Shown here in pieces: positions 51,701 through 59,530 of a stretch of 64,000 nt of DNA; within the stretch, counting starts at the first letter, position 1; each line of letters starts with the position of its first letter. The notes beneath the pieces were generated by a model. The model worked only from the letters and a program-made list of their open reading frames with translations. It did not search any database and was not told where the DNA came from. Made by a program: the position numbers and the translations under genes. The stretch is from JABMRW01 sp964396965 (GTDB lineage: Bacteria; Chloroflexota; Dehalococcoidia; Dehalococcoidales; BS750m-G39): positions 1 through 64,000 of the forward strand of contig CAYNGD010000001.1 of NCBI GenBank assembly GCA_964396965.1. Reading direction: 5' to 3'.

Positions 51701-51778
51701 GCGGGGGCTAAGCGCAATAACCAGCAGCGGGATATAAGCTACCGTCGCGATCAACGGAAACAGTGCATAGATATTCAT
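48773..51778 (-). CDS. Membrane-bound diguanylate cyclase / HD-GYP phosphodiesterase with two GAF domains
   Basis: 1001 aa from the ATG at 51778; a TTG ten codons earlier is possible, and neither has a clear ribosome-binding site. About eight N-terminal helices form a sensor of the histidine-kinase N-terminal 7TM type. Two GAF domains follow (about 310-470 and 480-630). The GGDEF domain has an intact YGGDEFAILL and an inhibitory RxxD five residues before it (RDAD). The C-terminal HD-GYP domain has HDIGKLGVSDEIL, HPQMGADIV and HHENYDGTGY. It could both make and degrade c-di-GMP; which activity dominates is not clear. It may govern the pilus genes nearby. Confidence 0.92.
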   Translation of the reverse strand: MNIYALFPLIATVAYIPLLVIALSPRPWRRLHTLFTLFVIPAMMWSLSDYFLRSNFFPQYNLLILRLGLIALMWMMVQLHCFMSSFYGPRQGRWLPFAYSSLGVVVALILLGYIGQGVTSLGGGKLYLDYGMGIFILVAPLMVLGVRNIYVFWKRLKILDNPMQYNQVVSLLISVFVLFAFLLTALLPWGREFPISHFGNILVAFILSYSTIRHQLIDIRLVLRRVLSWGTLIIAGIGLYLLLFFLVHLWLGFELHPVILATGLGGAAAAFLLIFLTQGAFQQKIVQVFYWKTYDYRQKLSEFAARIQDVFNLKELGGELLPLIIRAINCRGAGLLFPEGGSGDFVPQFIEPQEETNPLNTLRLKRDNPVVQYLSQQRRMLTIQNLDILPEFRSLWEKEKEAITVADIELFLPVISRDKLVSILVLSGKQSGRYLLEDISLLEEVTSRIAVSLERGYLYEESRQREKTLSLIGDLAAIVTSSLDIRQMYDSLIRELKKVLDVDWAAITLVEGEELNLLAITSEIGSAWQTGDRLPLKDTATEWVVTNKVPLIEPNLTEESRFWTGKYHLEQGIQSLVFLPLMVGGEAIGAMCVASRRPNAYGTSQVQLLSQLALRIAMSMENARLYAQAEQRARIDELTGLWNRRHLMERIQVEIGRHSRYGGAFSLIILDLDSFKALNDTYGHIEGDRILKQLGMVLKGAIRDADEAFRYGGDEFAILLPQTTVKDAQEVAERVRRRISAELKTGSVSMTASLGLASWPVDGIAISEIISAADKALYYAKQRGGNQSQAVLEILPSISEPPAKPDFQQDRGAFSIIYALAAAVDAKDHYAHDHSQRVKDYAIALSRALDLEPADIARISVCALLHDIGKLGVSDEILNKASKLTDDEWEIVKCHPQMGADIVCHIPQLSACMPGILYHHENYDGTGYLLGLKAKAIPLDARILRVVDAFAAMIAARPYRDALSQEEALEELKAGAGRQFDPALVEVFITVARNMPLVTTK

Positions 51779-51858
51779 ACATGGGTAATTATTACCGCAA
51801 ATAGGCAAACTGTCAAGCGTAGCTAAGGTAAGCTGACAAAAGTAGCGGGACTAAAATA

Positions 51859-53484
51859 CTAAGCAGCCGCCGGCGCCTCGGCCTCCGGCGTACCCAGCAG
51901 GAAGGATAGCACCTCCGGCGATGGGTTGATGTGGGGCGGCTTGAGGTGGGCCAGGTCGGCACCCTCCGCCTGCCTCCGGGCAGTATAGCTGGCAAAGGTG
52001 CCTTTTGGCAACGGCGTAATCTTCACCTTAAAGTCAATAGAGCCTGAAAAATCGTTATAAAAACCAGCGAAACTGCTATCTAAGCGCGCAATTTGCTCCT
52101 TCACCGCCGCTGCTATATCAGCTTCGCAATCTATATCACCCTTAAGTTCGATATAGATATGTAATATCATATTTTCATCGATTTCCTTGCGTGCCACCCA
52201 ATCTTCATACGAGATGCCGGTATTCTCTATTGCCTGCCAGATTGTCTTCTCCGTCAGCCTGGTAACATCAAAATCAATAAGGTCGTCAGCCCGCCGCTCG
52301 AAGACCATCTGGGGGATGTCAATTCCCAGCTTCTCGTTTCGCAGTGCCGTTATCCTGACCATATCGCCAATCCTGTACCTGACCAAGGCGCCGCCGTAGA
52401 AGTTGGTGATGACTATCTCATAGTTCTGGCCGGCCTTTAGCTCATCAAGCAGAAGGGTCTTCGGCTGGTAGCCGGGATCCTGTTTGTTCTTAAAGTGCTC
52501 ATCCTCCGGGATAAACTCAAAGAAATTAAGGGTGGGGATGAAGGTCATGGTATCGCTGTCCCAGGTCTGGGTGGCGATAAAGCCGCCCTCGGTACTGCTA
52601 TAGACGTCCAGCGGATAGCGGCCCCAGAGCTCCTTTATCCTGTCACGGTAAACCCAGCTATCAAGGCCGCTGCACATGATACCCTTTATCGACCACAGGT
52701 CCTTGGGCAACATCGGGCGCCGGGCTAACTTACTCCTGACCAGCCCCTTGGTCAGGCGCAGCAGCGCCCTGGGCTTGGAGAGCAGCGGGCGGATATTTAC
52801 CTTGTTTGAGGACTGGCTGAATTTATCGCCTACCGTAACCAGAACCATGGACAGGCCGAAGAAGTAACCGAATCCCTGAGCTAGGGCCTGCTTGAAACCG
52901 AGCCTCACCCTGCCCTCGAAGGACAGCCTCTCCGACAGTCTCATCGAGGGCAGATAGTTTACCGAGGTCTGCAGTCCCAGCATGCCGGCCATAGCTCCCG
53001 ATATATAGGGGCGGGGGGCTACGGTATAAACGATATTGGGATATTTGGGGAGCGCCGAGACATCGCCCCATTTTTTACAGCCGGCCAGCATGCCGATACC
53101 GTACATTATCACGCTCATTTCCTGGGCATAGGCCGGGGTTATCGGCACCCATTTGCAGGGGTATTCTCCCGACCTGCCCGAGGTTCGTGCCCACAAAGCC
53201 GGCTTTACCGGCAGTGTCTCCTCCCTCTTCTCCGAAAGCTCCGGACAATAATCGGCGTAGGTGGTCAGCGGCACCCGCCGCCGGAACTCCTCCACCGTCT
53301 CCGGCCGGGGACCGGGGATAATCTTCCTCCCCAGGGCCGAGCCGCTGAGCAGCTTTATCTGCTCCAGCAGCCGCCGTTTCTGGATGGTCATAACCTGTTC
53401 CAGGCTGAGGTTGAGATAGCCACAGCACATCTGCCACAGCTCTTCGTTTCGGCGCTGTTTCAGAAGCTCAACCGCTTTGGGCAT
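51859..53484 (-). CDS. GH3-family acyl-adenylate/amido synthetase-like protein
   Basis: 541 aa. It matches the GH3 family, best known in plants for conjugating acyl acids to amino acids after adenylation; the bacterial role is mostly unknown. Visible blocks: RTSGRSGEYPCKWVPIT (ATP loop), SSTEGGFIATQTW, TNFYGGALVRYRIGDMVRI and the C-terminal domain from about 420. ATP-dependent activation of a carboxylic acid is inferred. It is divergent from the HTH gene and fabF across a 184-bp region that contains palindromes. Confidence 0.82.
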   Translation of the reverse strand: MPKAVELLKQRRNEELWQMCCGYLNLSLEQVMTIQKRRLLEQIKLLSGSALGRKIIPGPRPETVEEFRRRVPLTTYADYCPELSEKREETLPVKPALWARTSGRSGEYPCKWVPITPAYAQEMSVIMYGIGMLAGCKKWGDVSALPKYPNIVYTVAPRPYISGAMAGMLGLQTSVNYLPSMRLSERLSFEGRVRLGFKQALAQGFGYFFGLSMVLVTVGDKFSQSSNKVNIRPLLSKPRALLRLTKGLVRSKLARRPMLPKDLWSIKGIMCSGLDSWVYRDRIKELWGRYPLDVYSSTEGGFIATQTWDSDTMTFIPTLNFFEFIPEDEHFKNKQDPGYQPKTLLLDELKAGQNYEIVITNFYGGALVRYRIGDMVRITALRNEKLGIDIPQMVFERRADDLIDFDVTRLTEKTIWQAIENTGISYEDWVARKEIDENMILHIYIELKGDIDCEADIAAAVKEQIARLDSSFAGFYNDFSGSIDFKVKITPLPKGTFASYTARRQAEGADLAHLKPPHINPSPEVLSFLLGTPEAEAPAAA

Positions 53485-53505
53485 GTCATCGTCCCTTAAA
53501 GCTAA

Positions 53506-53527
53506 ATAACCGGGAAAAACCGGTTAT
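53506..53527. promoter_or_regulatory. Hairpin in the GH3 5' region
   Basis: ATAACCGG (53506-53513) and CCGGTTAT (53520-53527) around GAAAAA. On the minus strand it falls in the GH3 leader, between the -10 box TATAAT (53538-53533) and the ATG. Confidence 0.45.
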
Positions 53528-53560
53528 GTTTAATTATAACTTTGGTAAGTTATCACCTAC

Positions 53561-53575
53561 TAGAACATAGTTCTA
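53561..53575. promoter_or_regulatory. Palindromic operator candidate between GH3 and the HTH gene
   Basis: TAGAAC-ATA-GTTCTA is a perfect 15-bp palindrome. It sits next to the expected -35 position of the GH3 promoter, whose -10 TATAAT is at 53538-53533 on the minus strand. The half-site AGAACATAG recurs at about 53643-53651, close to the HTH gene start. Confidence 0.5.
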
Positions 53576-53668
53576 TAAGATAAAACCTTGCCAATAAAAA
53601 GCCTATTATGTTAAAACTAACTAGATTAAAGCCAACCAGACAAGAACATAGAGAAGTAAAGCCAGACT

Positions 53669-53872
53669 ATGATTTTCCAAGCTGAGTCTAATAATAACCT
53701 ACTGACGCCGGAACAGGTGGCCGGAATCCTCCAGGTCCACATCTTGACCATATACAGCTACATACGGCAGGGAAAGCTCGACGCCATACGCCTAGGACGA
53801 AGCTACCGCATCACCCACCAGGACCTCGAGCAGTTCATCGAATCTAACCGCATCAAAAACAACTGGACTTAG
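53669..53872 (+). CDS. Excisionase/MerR-like helix-turn-helix DNA-binding protein
   Basis: 67 aa. A single winged-helix domain of the HTH_17 type: LLTPEQVAGILQVHILTIYSYIRQG, then the wing KLDAIRLGRSYRITHQDLEQFI. Phage Xis proteins and small housekeeping regulators both look like this. No integrase or other phage genes adjoin, so it is more likely a local regulator of fabF, 15 bp downstream, or of GH3. Confidence 0.85.
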   Translation: MIFQAESNNNLLTPEQVAGILQVHILTIYSYIRQGKLDAIRLGRSYRITHQDLEQFIESNRIKNNWT

Positions 53873-53887
53873 AGAGGAATAACGTAT

Positions 53888-55144
53888 ATGCCTAATCTGC
53901 CTGACAACCAGAGGGTGGTGGTCACTGGCCTGGGGGCTATCTGCGCGGTGGGGCTCAATGTTGCCGAGAGCTGGGAAGCCCTCATCAGCGGGAAATCGGG
54001 GATTAACTATATCAGCCGCTTTGACCCGACCGCTTTCGAGACCAAGTTTGCCGCTGAGGTCAAGGGGTTTGACCCCCTGACCTATGTCAGTTCTAAGGAC
54101 GCGCACCGCATGGACCGGTTCACCCAGATGGCGGTCGCCACCAGCCTCCAGGCAATGGAAGCGGCCGGGCTAAAGATAGATAGCAACAACGCCGATGAGA
54201 CCGGCGTCTTCATCGGGAGCAGCGTCTGCGGCCTGCTCAAGGTCTCGGAACAGTTCAAGATATTAGCTGAAGCCGGACCGAGAAAGATAAGCCCCATCCT
54301 GGCCCCGACCATGACCGGCGACGCCCCGCCGGTGCAGATTTCGCTGCTACTGGGAGTCAAGGGGCCAAATCTCTCCATGTCATCAGCCTGCTCCAGCAGC
54401 AGCGATGCCATCGGCCGCGCCTACGATACCATCAAATACGGAGAGGCCAAGGTAATAATCGCCGGCGGCACCGAAGCCCCAGTGATACCTATCTGCGTCG
54501 CCGCCTTCAACGCCGCCCGCGCTCTGTCAACCAACAACAGCTCGCCACAGACCGCCTGCCGGCCCTTCGATGCCGAGCGCGACGGCTTTGTCCTGGGCGA
54601 GGGTGCCGCTACCCTCATACTGGAGAGACTGGACTATGCCCTCGAGCGCGGCGCCCCGATATTGGCCGAGCTGCTGGCCTACAGCTCCACCAGTGACGCC
54701 TTCCATATCACCCAGCCTTTACCCAACGGCGCCGGCGCCGCCAACGCCTTGAGGCTGGCCCTGAAGAAGGCGGGGATAAGGCCCGATGAGGTTGACTATA
54801 TCAATGCTCACGGTACGGCCACCCAGCTTAACGATACCGCCGAAACCCACGCCATCAAGAGCGTCTTTGGCGAGCTGGCCTACCGCATACCGGCCTCGGC
54901 CAACAAATCCATGACCGGACACCTTCTGGGAGCCTCCGGTGCCCTTGAGGCGATAATCTCCATTCTGACCATAAATCACGGGATTATACCGCCGACGATA
55001 AACCTCAATAACCCCGACCCCAACTGCGACCTGGACTACGTACCCAATAAGGCGCGGAAGGCTCGAGTTAACACAGCGGTGTCAAATTCCTTCGGCTTTG
55101 GCGGACACAACTCGGTGCTTATTTTCCGCCGCTACTCGGAGTGA
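53888..55144 (+). CDS. fabF: 3-oxoacyl-[acyl-carrier-protein] synthase II (FabF)
   Basis: 418 aa. Thiolase-fold condensing enzyme for fatty-acid elongation. The catalytic Cys is in SMSSACSSSSDAIG, the two His in INAHGTATQLNDTAE and NKSMTGHLLGASGALEA, with NSFGFGGHNSVL at the C-terminus. All active-site residues are present. No other fab genes or ACP are adjacent, so it may serve a specialised lipid or polyketide-like product, perhaps with the divergent GH3-type ligase. It is co-oriented with, and 15 bp from, the HTH gene. Confidence 0.9.
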   Translation: MPNLPDNQRVVVTGLGAICAVGLNVAESWEALISGKSGINYISRFDPTAFETKFAAEVKGFDPLTYVSSKDAHRMDRFTQMAVATSLQAMEAAGLKIDSNNADETGVFIGSSVCGLLKVSEQFKILAEAGPRKISPILAPTMTGDAPPVQISLLLGVKGPNLSMSSACSSSSDAIGRAYDTIKYGEAKVIIAGGTEAPVIPICVAAFNAARALSTNNSSPQTACRPFDAERDGFVLGEGAATLILERLDYALERGAPILAELLAYSSTSDAFHITQPLPNGAGAANALRLALKKAGIRPDEVDYINAHGTATQLNDTAETHAIKSVFGELAYRIPASANKSMTGHLLGASGALEAIISILTINHGIIPPTINLNNPDPNCDLDYVPNKARKARVNTAVSNSFGFGGHNSVLIFRRYSE

Positions 55145-55180
55145 TTGACCTTTTCGGGGTGGATGGGGGAACAGCGGGGC

Positions 55181-55522
55181 TTAATCGTGGTTCTTTTCCC
55201 GGCTCTTGCTGTTGACCAGGGCCTGTAGTTTCTGGCTCAGCTCATTGAAGCTCTTGTCCGAGTGCTTGCCTACCTCCAGCCCATAGCTCAGGAAAAACTC
55301 GAGGAAGGTGCGCAGCAGCTCTTTAATCCCCTGGAGTGACTGGTGGAGCTCTTCCTTGGTGACATAGTTTAACCGTCCGGCGCCTCCTGCGGATTCCTTA
55401 TCCTCGGAGAACCGGCTCTCGATGAGAAGTTCAATAAAATCGGAGCGGCTCATCTCGCCACGGCTTTCATCAACCTTCCTGGCCACCTCAGCATCAACTA
55501 TCAGAATCTTTTTCTCCGCCAT
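55181..55522 (-). CDS. Ribbon-helix-helix-like small protein
   Basis: 113 aa. The N-terminus (KKILIVDAEVARKVDE, then MSRSDFIELLIESRF) has the strand-helix-helix pattern of CopG/Arc repressors. The C-terminal part (about 50-105) is predicted helical, QSLQGIKELLRTFLEFFLSYG, and may form a coiled coil. The family is not recognised with certainty. It lies between fabF and a winged-helix gene, and may autoregulate. Confidence 0.55.
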   Translation of the reverse strand: MAEKKILIVDAEVARKVDESRGEMSRSDFIELLIESRFSEDKESAGGAGRLNYVTKEELHQSLQGIKELLRTFLEFFLSYGLEVGKHSDKSFNELSQKLQALVNSKSREKNHD

Positions 55523-55625
55523 GCCAGACTCACCTTCTGGTAACTATCCACCTCATAAAAAAGAAGGGCAACCTAAAATCGCCCTTGGCAACCCAAGGTT
55601 ACCCTCAAAAGGCCGACCTACGCCC

Positions 55626-55910
55626 TCACAAACCAATCGCCTCTTCCAGTCCCAGCATTTCCATTATGTCATCAATATTTTTGAGCAGCTTATTGCCTTT
55701 TTCAGTCACCTGGTACTTTATCGAGGGGTTGCCTACCTGCACCTTGTTAATCAAGCCCTGGTCCATCAGAAAGGCGAGGTATTTCTGTATCTGGGCGTAG
55801 CTCATATTGGCGCTGTACATAATCTCGGTCTTGCCCGCGCCGCTGCCGTTGTTCCCCACCCGCAACATATCGGCGATTATCTCAATATTTGACCTGCGAG
55901 TGTTAAGCAC
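55626..55910 (-). CDS. Archaeal-type winged-helix transcriptional regulator
   Basis: 94 aa from the GTG at 55910 behind AGGGGTGGA; a longer frame to 56006 has an unlikely N-terminus. It has the pattern of the short archaeal-style winged-helix proteins: NTRRSNIEIIADMLRVG, GKTEIMYSANMSYAQIQKYLAFLMDQGLI (read in parts), then KYQVTEKGNKLLKNIDD. Such proteins are frequent in archaea and Dehalococcoidia and act as small DNA-binding switches. The target is unknown. Confidence 0.75.
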   Translation of the reverse strand: MLNTRRSNIEIIADMLRVGNNGSGAGKTEIMYSANMSYAQIQKYLAFLMDQGLINKVQVGNPSIKYQVTEKGNKLLKNIDDIMEMLGLEEAIGL

Positions 55911-56008
55911 ATTCCACCCCTGGCCATTACTCTCCGCAGGTAAGATTGTACAACTAAGAATAAGATATGTCAAGTGGGCAGAAGTAAGCAGAGGTTTTGG
56001 GGACATAT

Positions 56009-56275
56009 CCCCCTGTTAAACAGACGTTTTCCTTCCCACCCTAACCCACCCTCAAAGGCTTTGCCTTTAACATTCCACCAAAAGAGCCTAATCCCTCGTC
56101 TGCGGGACAAAAGTGCTACTTCTATAAATTTCTTCTTGGGGAGAGAAGGTTAATAATCTTCCCTCAAAAAGTGGGCTAATTTCTCTTAGGGGGAACTTAT
56201 CTCTTCTGGAGGGGTGGGGAAGGAAGTCAAAAAGGTGAAACCTTTTGGGCGGGTGGGTATGGGAAAATGAACATC
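56009..56275. repeat. Dispersed inverted-repeat element, copy R6
   Basis: Left end CCCCCTGTTAAACAGACG, then TTCCTTCCCACCC. Right end GGGCGGGTGGGTATGGGAAA, reaching the pilD stop codon. Left hairpin AAAGGC-TTT-GCCTTT and right hairpin AAAGGT-GAA-ACCTTT are both fully paired. It fills the space between the winged-helix gene and pilD; 55911-56008 holds only upstream DNA of the regulator. Confidence 0.75.
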
Positions 56276-56277
56276 GG

Positions 56278-57084
56278 CTAAAAGATGCCCATATACCAGC
56301 TAAAAATTTGGCTCCCCCAGAGCAGGGTGACTATCGCCGCCGCCGCCAGGAAGGGGCCGAAGGGCATAGCCTCTTTGCGCTTTTTTATCCCAGAGCCGAG
56401 CAGGATAACGGCGACCAGCCCGCCCCCAATCATGGCCATAAGCAAGGCAACAACTACCAAGTAGCCGGTGGCCAGGCCGATGAGCGCCGCCAGCTTTACA
56501 TCGCCGAAGCCCATTCCCCCGCGGGAAACGATAGCTATCAGGAAAAAGACGACAAAACCGATGCCGCCGCCGATGGCAGCTTGAGCAATACCTGCCTGAG
56601 GCAGACTTTCTATAAGGTAGGCCACTTCTCCACTAATATGGGTTAATTGAGACGGCGGAACAAAGATACTGATGACCAGGGACACCGCCAGGGCCGGATA
56701 GACTATCTTGTTGAGGATGAGCCCGTGCTCAAAATCAATGACCAGGATAACCATGAAGAGGGAGATATAGAAGAGGGCGATAGGAAGCTCGATGCTTAAA
56801 TGATATTGCCAGAAGGCCAACCCGAAAAGCACCGCCGTGGCTATCTCCACCCAGAGCACCCGCCTGGGGATGGCAGCGCCGCAGTAGCGGCAGCGGCCCC
56901 GCAGCCACAGGTAGCTGAATACCGGCACCAGGTCCTTCGCCGCCAGGCGGCGCGAGCAGGCCGGGCAGTGGGAGGGCGGATAGACCAGCGACTGGCCAGC
57001 CGTCAGGCGGTCGGCGCAGACATTGAGGAAGCTGGCTACTATCATCCCCAGTAGGACGAAAATGATGGTGAGGCCGGCTTCCAT
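56278..57084 (-). CDS. pilD: Prepilin peptidase (type IV leader peptidase)
   Basis: 268 aa. The cytoplasmic loop after the first helix carries the zinc-type cysteine pairs CPAC and CRYCG (SHCPACSRRL, RGRCRYCGAAI). Several membrane helices follow. The aspartyl-protease residues are in VIDFEHGLI and in GMGFGDVKLAALIGL. It cleaves the class III leader of prepilins and may methylate the new N-terminus. It is divergent from the prepilin gene across about 200 bp. Confidence 0.93.
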   Translation of the reverse strand: MEAGLTIIFVLLGMIVASFLNVCADRLTAGQSLVYPPSHCPACSRRLAAKDLVPVFSYLWLRGRCRYCGAAIPRRVLWVEIATAVLFGLAFWQYHLSIELPIALFYISLFMVILVIDFEHGLILNKIVYPALAVSLVISIFVPPSQLTHISGEVAYLIESLPQAGIAQAAIGGGIGFVVFFLIAIVSRGGMGFGDVKLAALIGLATGYLVVVALLMAMIGGGLVAVILLGSGIKKRKEAMPFGPFLAAAAIVTLLWGSQIFSWYMGIF

Positions 57085-57287
57085 GTTAGCCCCTATTTTG
57101 CACCCTTTAGTATGCCGAAGTCAACACCAGCCGCCGGAGCCAGATAGTACCAAAGTAATAGCCCATCTGCACCATTACTAAATTTCTATTGACCCCCCTC
57201 TACCCATCCCATATTATGAAATTACCTAAACATACCAGAGCTTGTCAAACTTAAGCCTAAATAACCAAGAAAGGAGGTTAACATCGA

Positions 57288-57662
57288 ATGAAAAGGTTTA
57301 TGAAAAGGATGCACCAGGGGGAGAGGGGCTTCACCCTCATCGAGCTGCTTATCGTCATCGCCATCCTGGGCATTATCGCCGCCATAGTTGTCCCTAACGT
57401 GGCCGGCTTTATGGTCAGCGGCCAACTGAACGCGGCCAACACCGAGGTGCAGAACGTCAAGACCGCCGAAGTGGGCTATCTGGCGGAGCACGGGACCTGG
57501 CCTACCAGCTCAGATGACCTGGTTCCTTATCTAAGTGGTACCATTAAAGCAACCTACACCTTTAGCGCCAACACAATAACTGCTGCAACTCCGATTGCTA
57601 GCGGCGGCTGGCCCACCAGCATCAAGTGGGATGCCACTACCCAGACCTGGGTAAGAGCATAA
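57288..57662 (+). CDS. Type IV prepilin
   Basis: 124 aa, ATG behind AAAGGAGG. It has a classic class III signal: a basic leader with KRMHQGERG then the cleavage site G|FTLIELL, Glu at +5, and the hydrophobic helix LIVIAILGIIAAIVVPNVAGF. The C-terminal domain is short, with a GTWPTSSDDL segment and no Cys pair. This is the likely major pilin or a pseudopilin. It is followed by a strong terminator, so it is probably transcribed alone and in high amount. Confidence 0.93.
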   Translation: MKRFMKRMHQGERGFTLIELLIVIAILGIIAAIVVPNVAGFMVSGQLNAANTEVQNVKTAEVGYLAEHGTWPTSSDDLVPYLSGTIKATYTFSANTITAATPIASGGWPTSIKWDATTQTWVRA

Positions 57663-57713
57663 TCAGTCCTTAGTCTGAAGCTTCAGATTAAGCAATTAAG
57701 GCAAAATCTGGAC

Positions 57714-57765
57714 TGCCTATCGGCGGGGGAGTTGTTTGGGCTTTAACCCCGCCGGTAGGCTTTTT
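57714..57765 (+). terminator. Intrinsic terminator of the prepilin gene
   Basis: GCCTATCGGCGGGG (57714-57727) pairs with CCCCGCCGGTAGGC (57747-57760), with G-T wobble, followed by TTTTT. A perfect 14-bp palindrome, TCTGAAGCTTCAGA (57675-57688), lies upstream of it. Confidence 0.88.
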
Positions 57766-57780
57766 CTATGTCGCAGGGAT

Positions 57781-58355
57781 TGCCCGGTTTTTAGAGAACG
57801 TTTTTCTTCCCACCCTGACCCACCCTCAAAGGCTGGGCCTTTAAATCCCTTTTATTACCCCTGTTTTAACGGTTGTGTTACTTCCCACCTCCCACCCTAG
57901 TAGGTTAGACCTCTTCACTCTCCTTATTTACCCCTTTATCCCCCAACTTCATAAATTGAGCAGTTAACCCACCAATTGGCCAATCTCTCCCTTACAGGGG
58001 GTGGGAAGGAAATTGAGAGGAATTAGCTTGATTTTTAGAAGTCGTATTACTTCCTACCATCCCGCCCTACAGAGGCTGCACCTTTAAAACTCGGCAAACC
58101 CCCACCAAAAAAGAGGTCTTCTAAGGGAAAAGGGGGAAAAGAGGTTTGGATTTTTTATATTTACTCCACCTTCGGGGGGAGGGGGAGCAAGTGCTAGAAG
58201 CGAAGCTTATGTGGGCGGGTGGGTATGGGAAGNNNNNNNNNNTTTTTTTTTTTTATTTTAACTCCCCATTGGGGGGTGGGGGTCCAATTGGTTACATGCT
58301 AAGTTTTGGGGGGGGGGGGGTTTTGGGAAGAAAAACACTGGTTAAAATTGGGGGG
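57781..58355. repeat. Nested cluster of the dispersed inverted-repeat element (R7)
   Basis: Three left ends occur in a row: near 57781 (GTTTTTAGAGAACGTTTTTC), near 57858 (CCCCTGTTTTAACGGTTG) and near 58025 (GATTTTTAGAAGTCGTATTA), each followed by a TTCCCACC-type block. Two right ends follow: near 58211-58232 (GGGCGGGTGGGTATGGGAAG) and, past the gap, near 58314-58350. This looks like elements inserted into one another. Left hairpins AAAGGC-TGG-GCCTTT (first), AGGT-TAG-ACCT (second) and AGAGGC-TGC-ACCTTT (third). The stretch from 58243 is low-complexity and may hold errors. Confidence 0.65.
58233..58242. other. Assembly gap (10 N) flanked by suspect sequence
   Basis: Ten N within a repeat element. 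The following 58243-58330 has long T and G homopolymers unlike any other copy and is probably low-quality contig-end sequence. Confidence 0.9.
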
Positions 58356-58449
58356 TAAGCTACCTCTTTAAAAAGAAAACCCCTCCCCCGGTTAGAGGGA
58401 GGGGGTAAAGCGGGGACAAGGTGGCCCCTCATCCCCGGTCTTATTAAAG

Positions 58450-59520
58450 CTACCTGATTTCCACCCGGCCGATGAGCTTCTCCACCTCCTGGCGGTCGTT
58501 GCAGAAGCTGAGCAGGGTCTCCCCAGTGATGAGCCGCTTGAGATAGAGGTTGACCAGGGCCTCGTCCAGCGAAATCATGCCCACTTCCCGGTGGGTGCGG
58601 ATAACGTTGGGCAGCTGGTAGATCTTACCCTCGCGGATAAGGTTCCTTACCGGCGCGTTGGCCAGCATAATCTCCACTGCGGCTATCCTCCCCGAGCCGT
58701 CAGCCCGGGGGACAAGCACCTGGCACAGAACCGCCACCAGCAGCGAGGCCAGCCGCGTCTGAGCCAGAAAGCGCTCATGAGGTGGGAACAGGTCTATTAT
58801 CCTCTCCACCGCCTGGGGGCTACTGGGGGCGTGGCCGGTAGATAGTATCATATGCCCCGTCTCGGCGATGGTCAACACCGCCGCAGCCGTCTCCAGGTCC
58901 CTCATCTCACCCACCAGGATTACATCAGGGTCCTGCCTTAAGACGTGCTTCAGCGCCTGGGCAAAGGAATGGGTATCGCTGCCCAGCTGGCGCTGGGTTA
59001 CGGCGCACTTAATCGAGGGGTGGACGTACTCAATGGGGTCCTCAAGAGTAACAATGTGGCGGGCCTCGCTATGGTTCAAGTGGTCAATCATGGCCGCCTG
59101 CGAGGTACTCTTGCCGCTGCCGGTGGGCCCAGTAACTACTATCAGTCCCCTGGGTTTGAGGGCAAGCTCTTTATATATCGAGGGCAGCTCCATGTCATCC
59201 ACTGTCGGAATCTCCGGGGGCAGCAAGCGCACCGCCAGGCTGACCGAGCCCCGCTGCTGGGCGGCGTTACAGCGCATACGGCCGACACCCTCCAGGGTAT
59301 AGCCAAAATCAAGCTCCAGCTGGCGGTGGAACTCCTCCCTTTCTTCCGGGGTAGTTACCTGGAGAAAGGCCTGGCTGATGTCCTCGGCGCTCAGCGGCGT
59401 CGAGCCGTTCAACGGTTCCAGCATGCCGTTCACCCGCAGTAAAGGCGGGCTGGAGACCACCATATGTAAATCGGAGGCGGACTTGGCCTTAGCGGTATGG
59501 AGTAAATTTAAAATATCCAT
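58450..59520 (-). CDS. pilT: Twitching-motility ATPase PilT
   Basis: 356 aa. Secretion-ATPase fold with Walker A VTGPTGSGKSTSQAAM, the Asp box VTLEDPIEYVHPSI, Walker B DPDVILVGEMRDLETA and the His box ILSTGHAPSS. The N-terminal PAS-like domain is SASDLHMVVSSPPLLRVNG. PilT powers pilus retraction. No pilB (extension ATPase) or pilC lies in the window; they may be upstream, beyond 64 kb. It is the last gene of the minus-strand pilus run. Confidence 0.93.
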   Translation of the reverse strand: MDILNLLHTAKAKSASDLHMVVSSPPLLRVNGMLEPLNGSTPLSAEDISQAFLQVTTPEEREEFHRQLELDFGYTLEGVGRMRCNAAQQRGSVSLAVRLLPPEIPTVDDMELPSIYKELALKPRGLIVVTGPTGSGKSTSQAAMIDHLNHSEARHIVTLEDPIEYVHPSIKCAVTQRQLGSDTHSFAQALKHVLRQDPDVILVGEMRDLETAAAVLTIAETGHMILSTGHAPSSPQAVERIIDLFPPHERFLAQTRLASLLVAVLCQVLVPRADGSGRIAAVEIMLANAPVRNLIREGKIYQLPNVIRTHREVGMISLDEALVNLYLKRLITGETLLSFCNDRQEVEKLIGRVEIR

Positions 59521-59530
59521 GTTTCACCAC

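Noticed and set aside
58146..58358. Short ORF spanning the 10-N gap
   Set aside because: It lies in repeat-element DNA with homopolymer runs and is translated through Ns.
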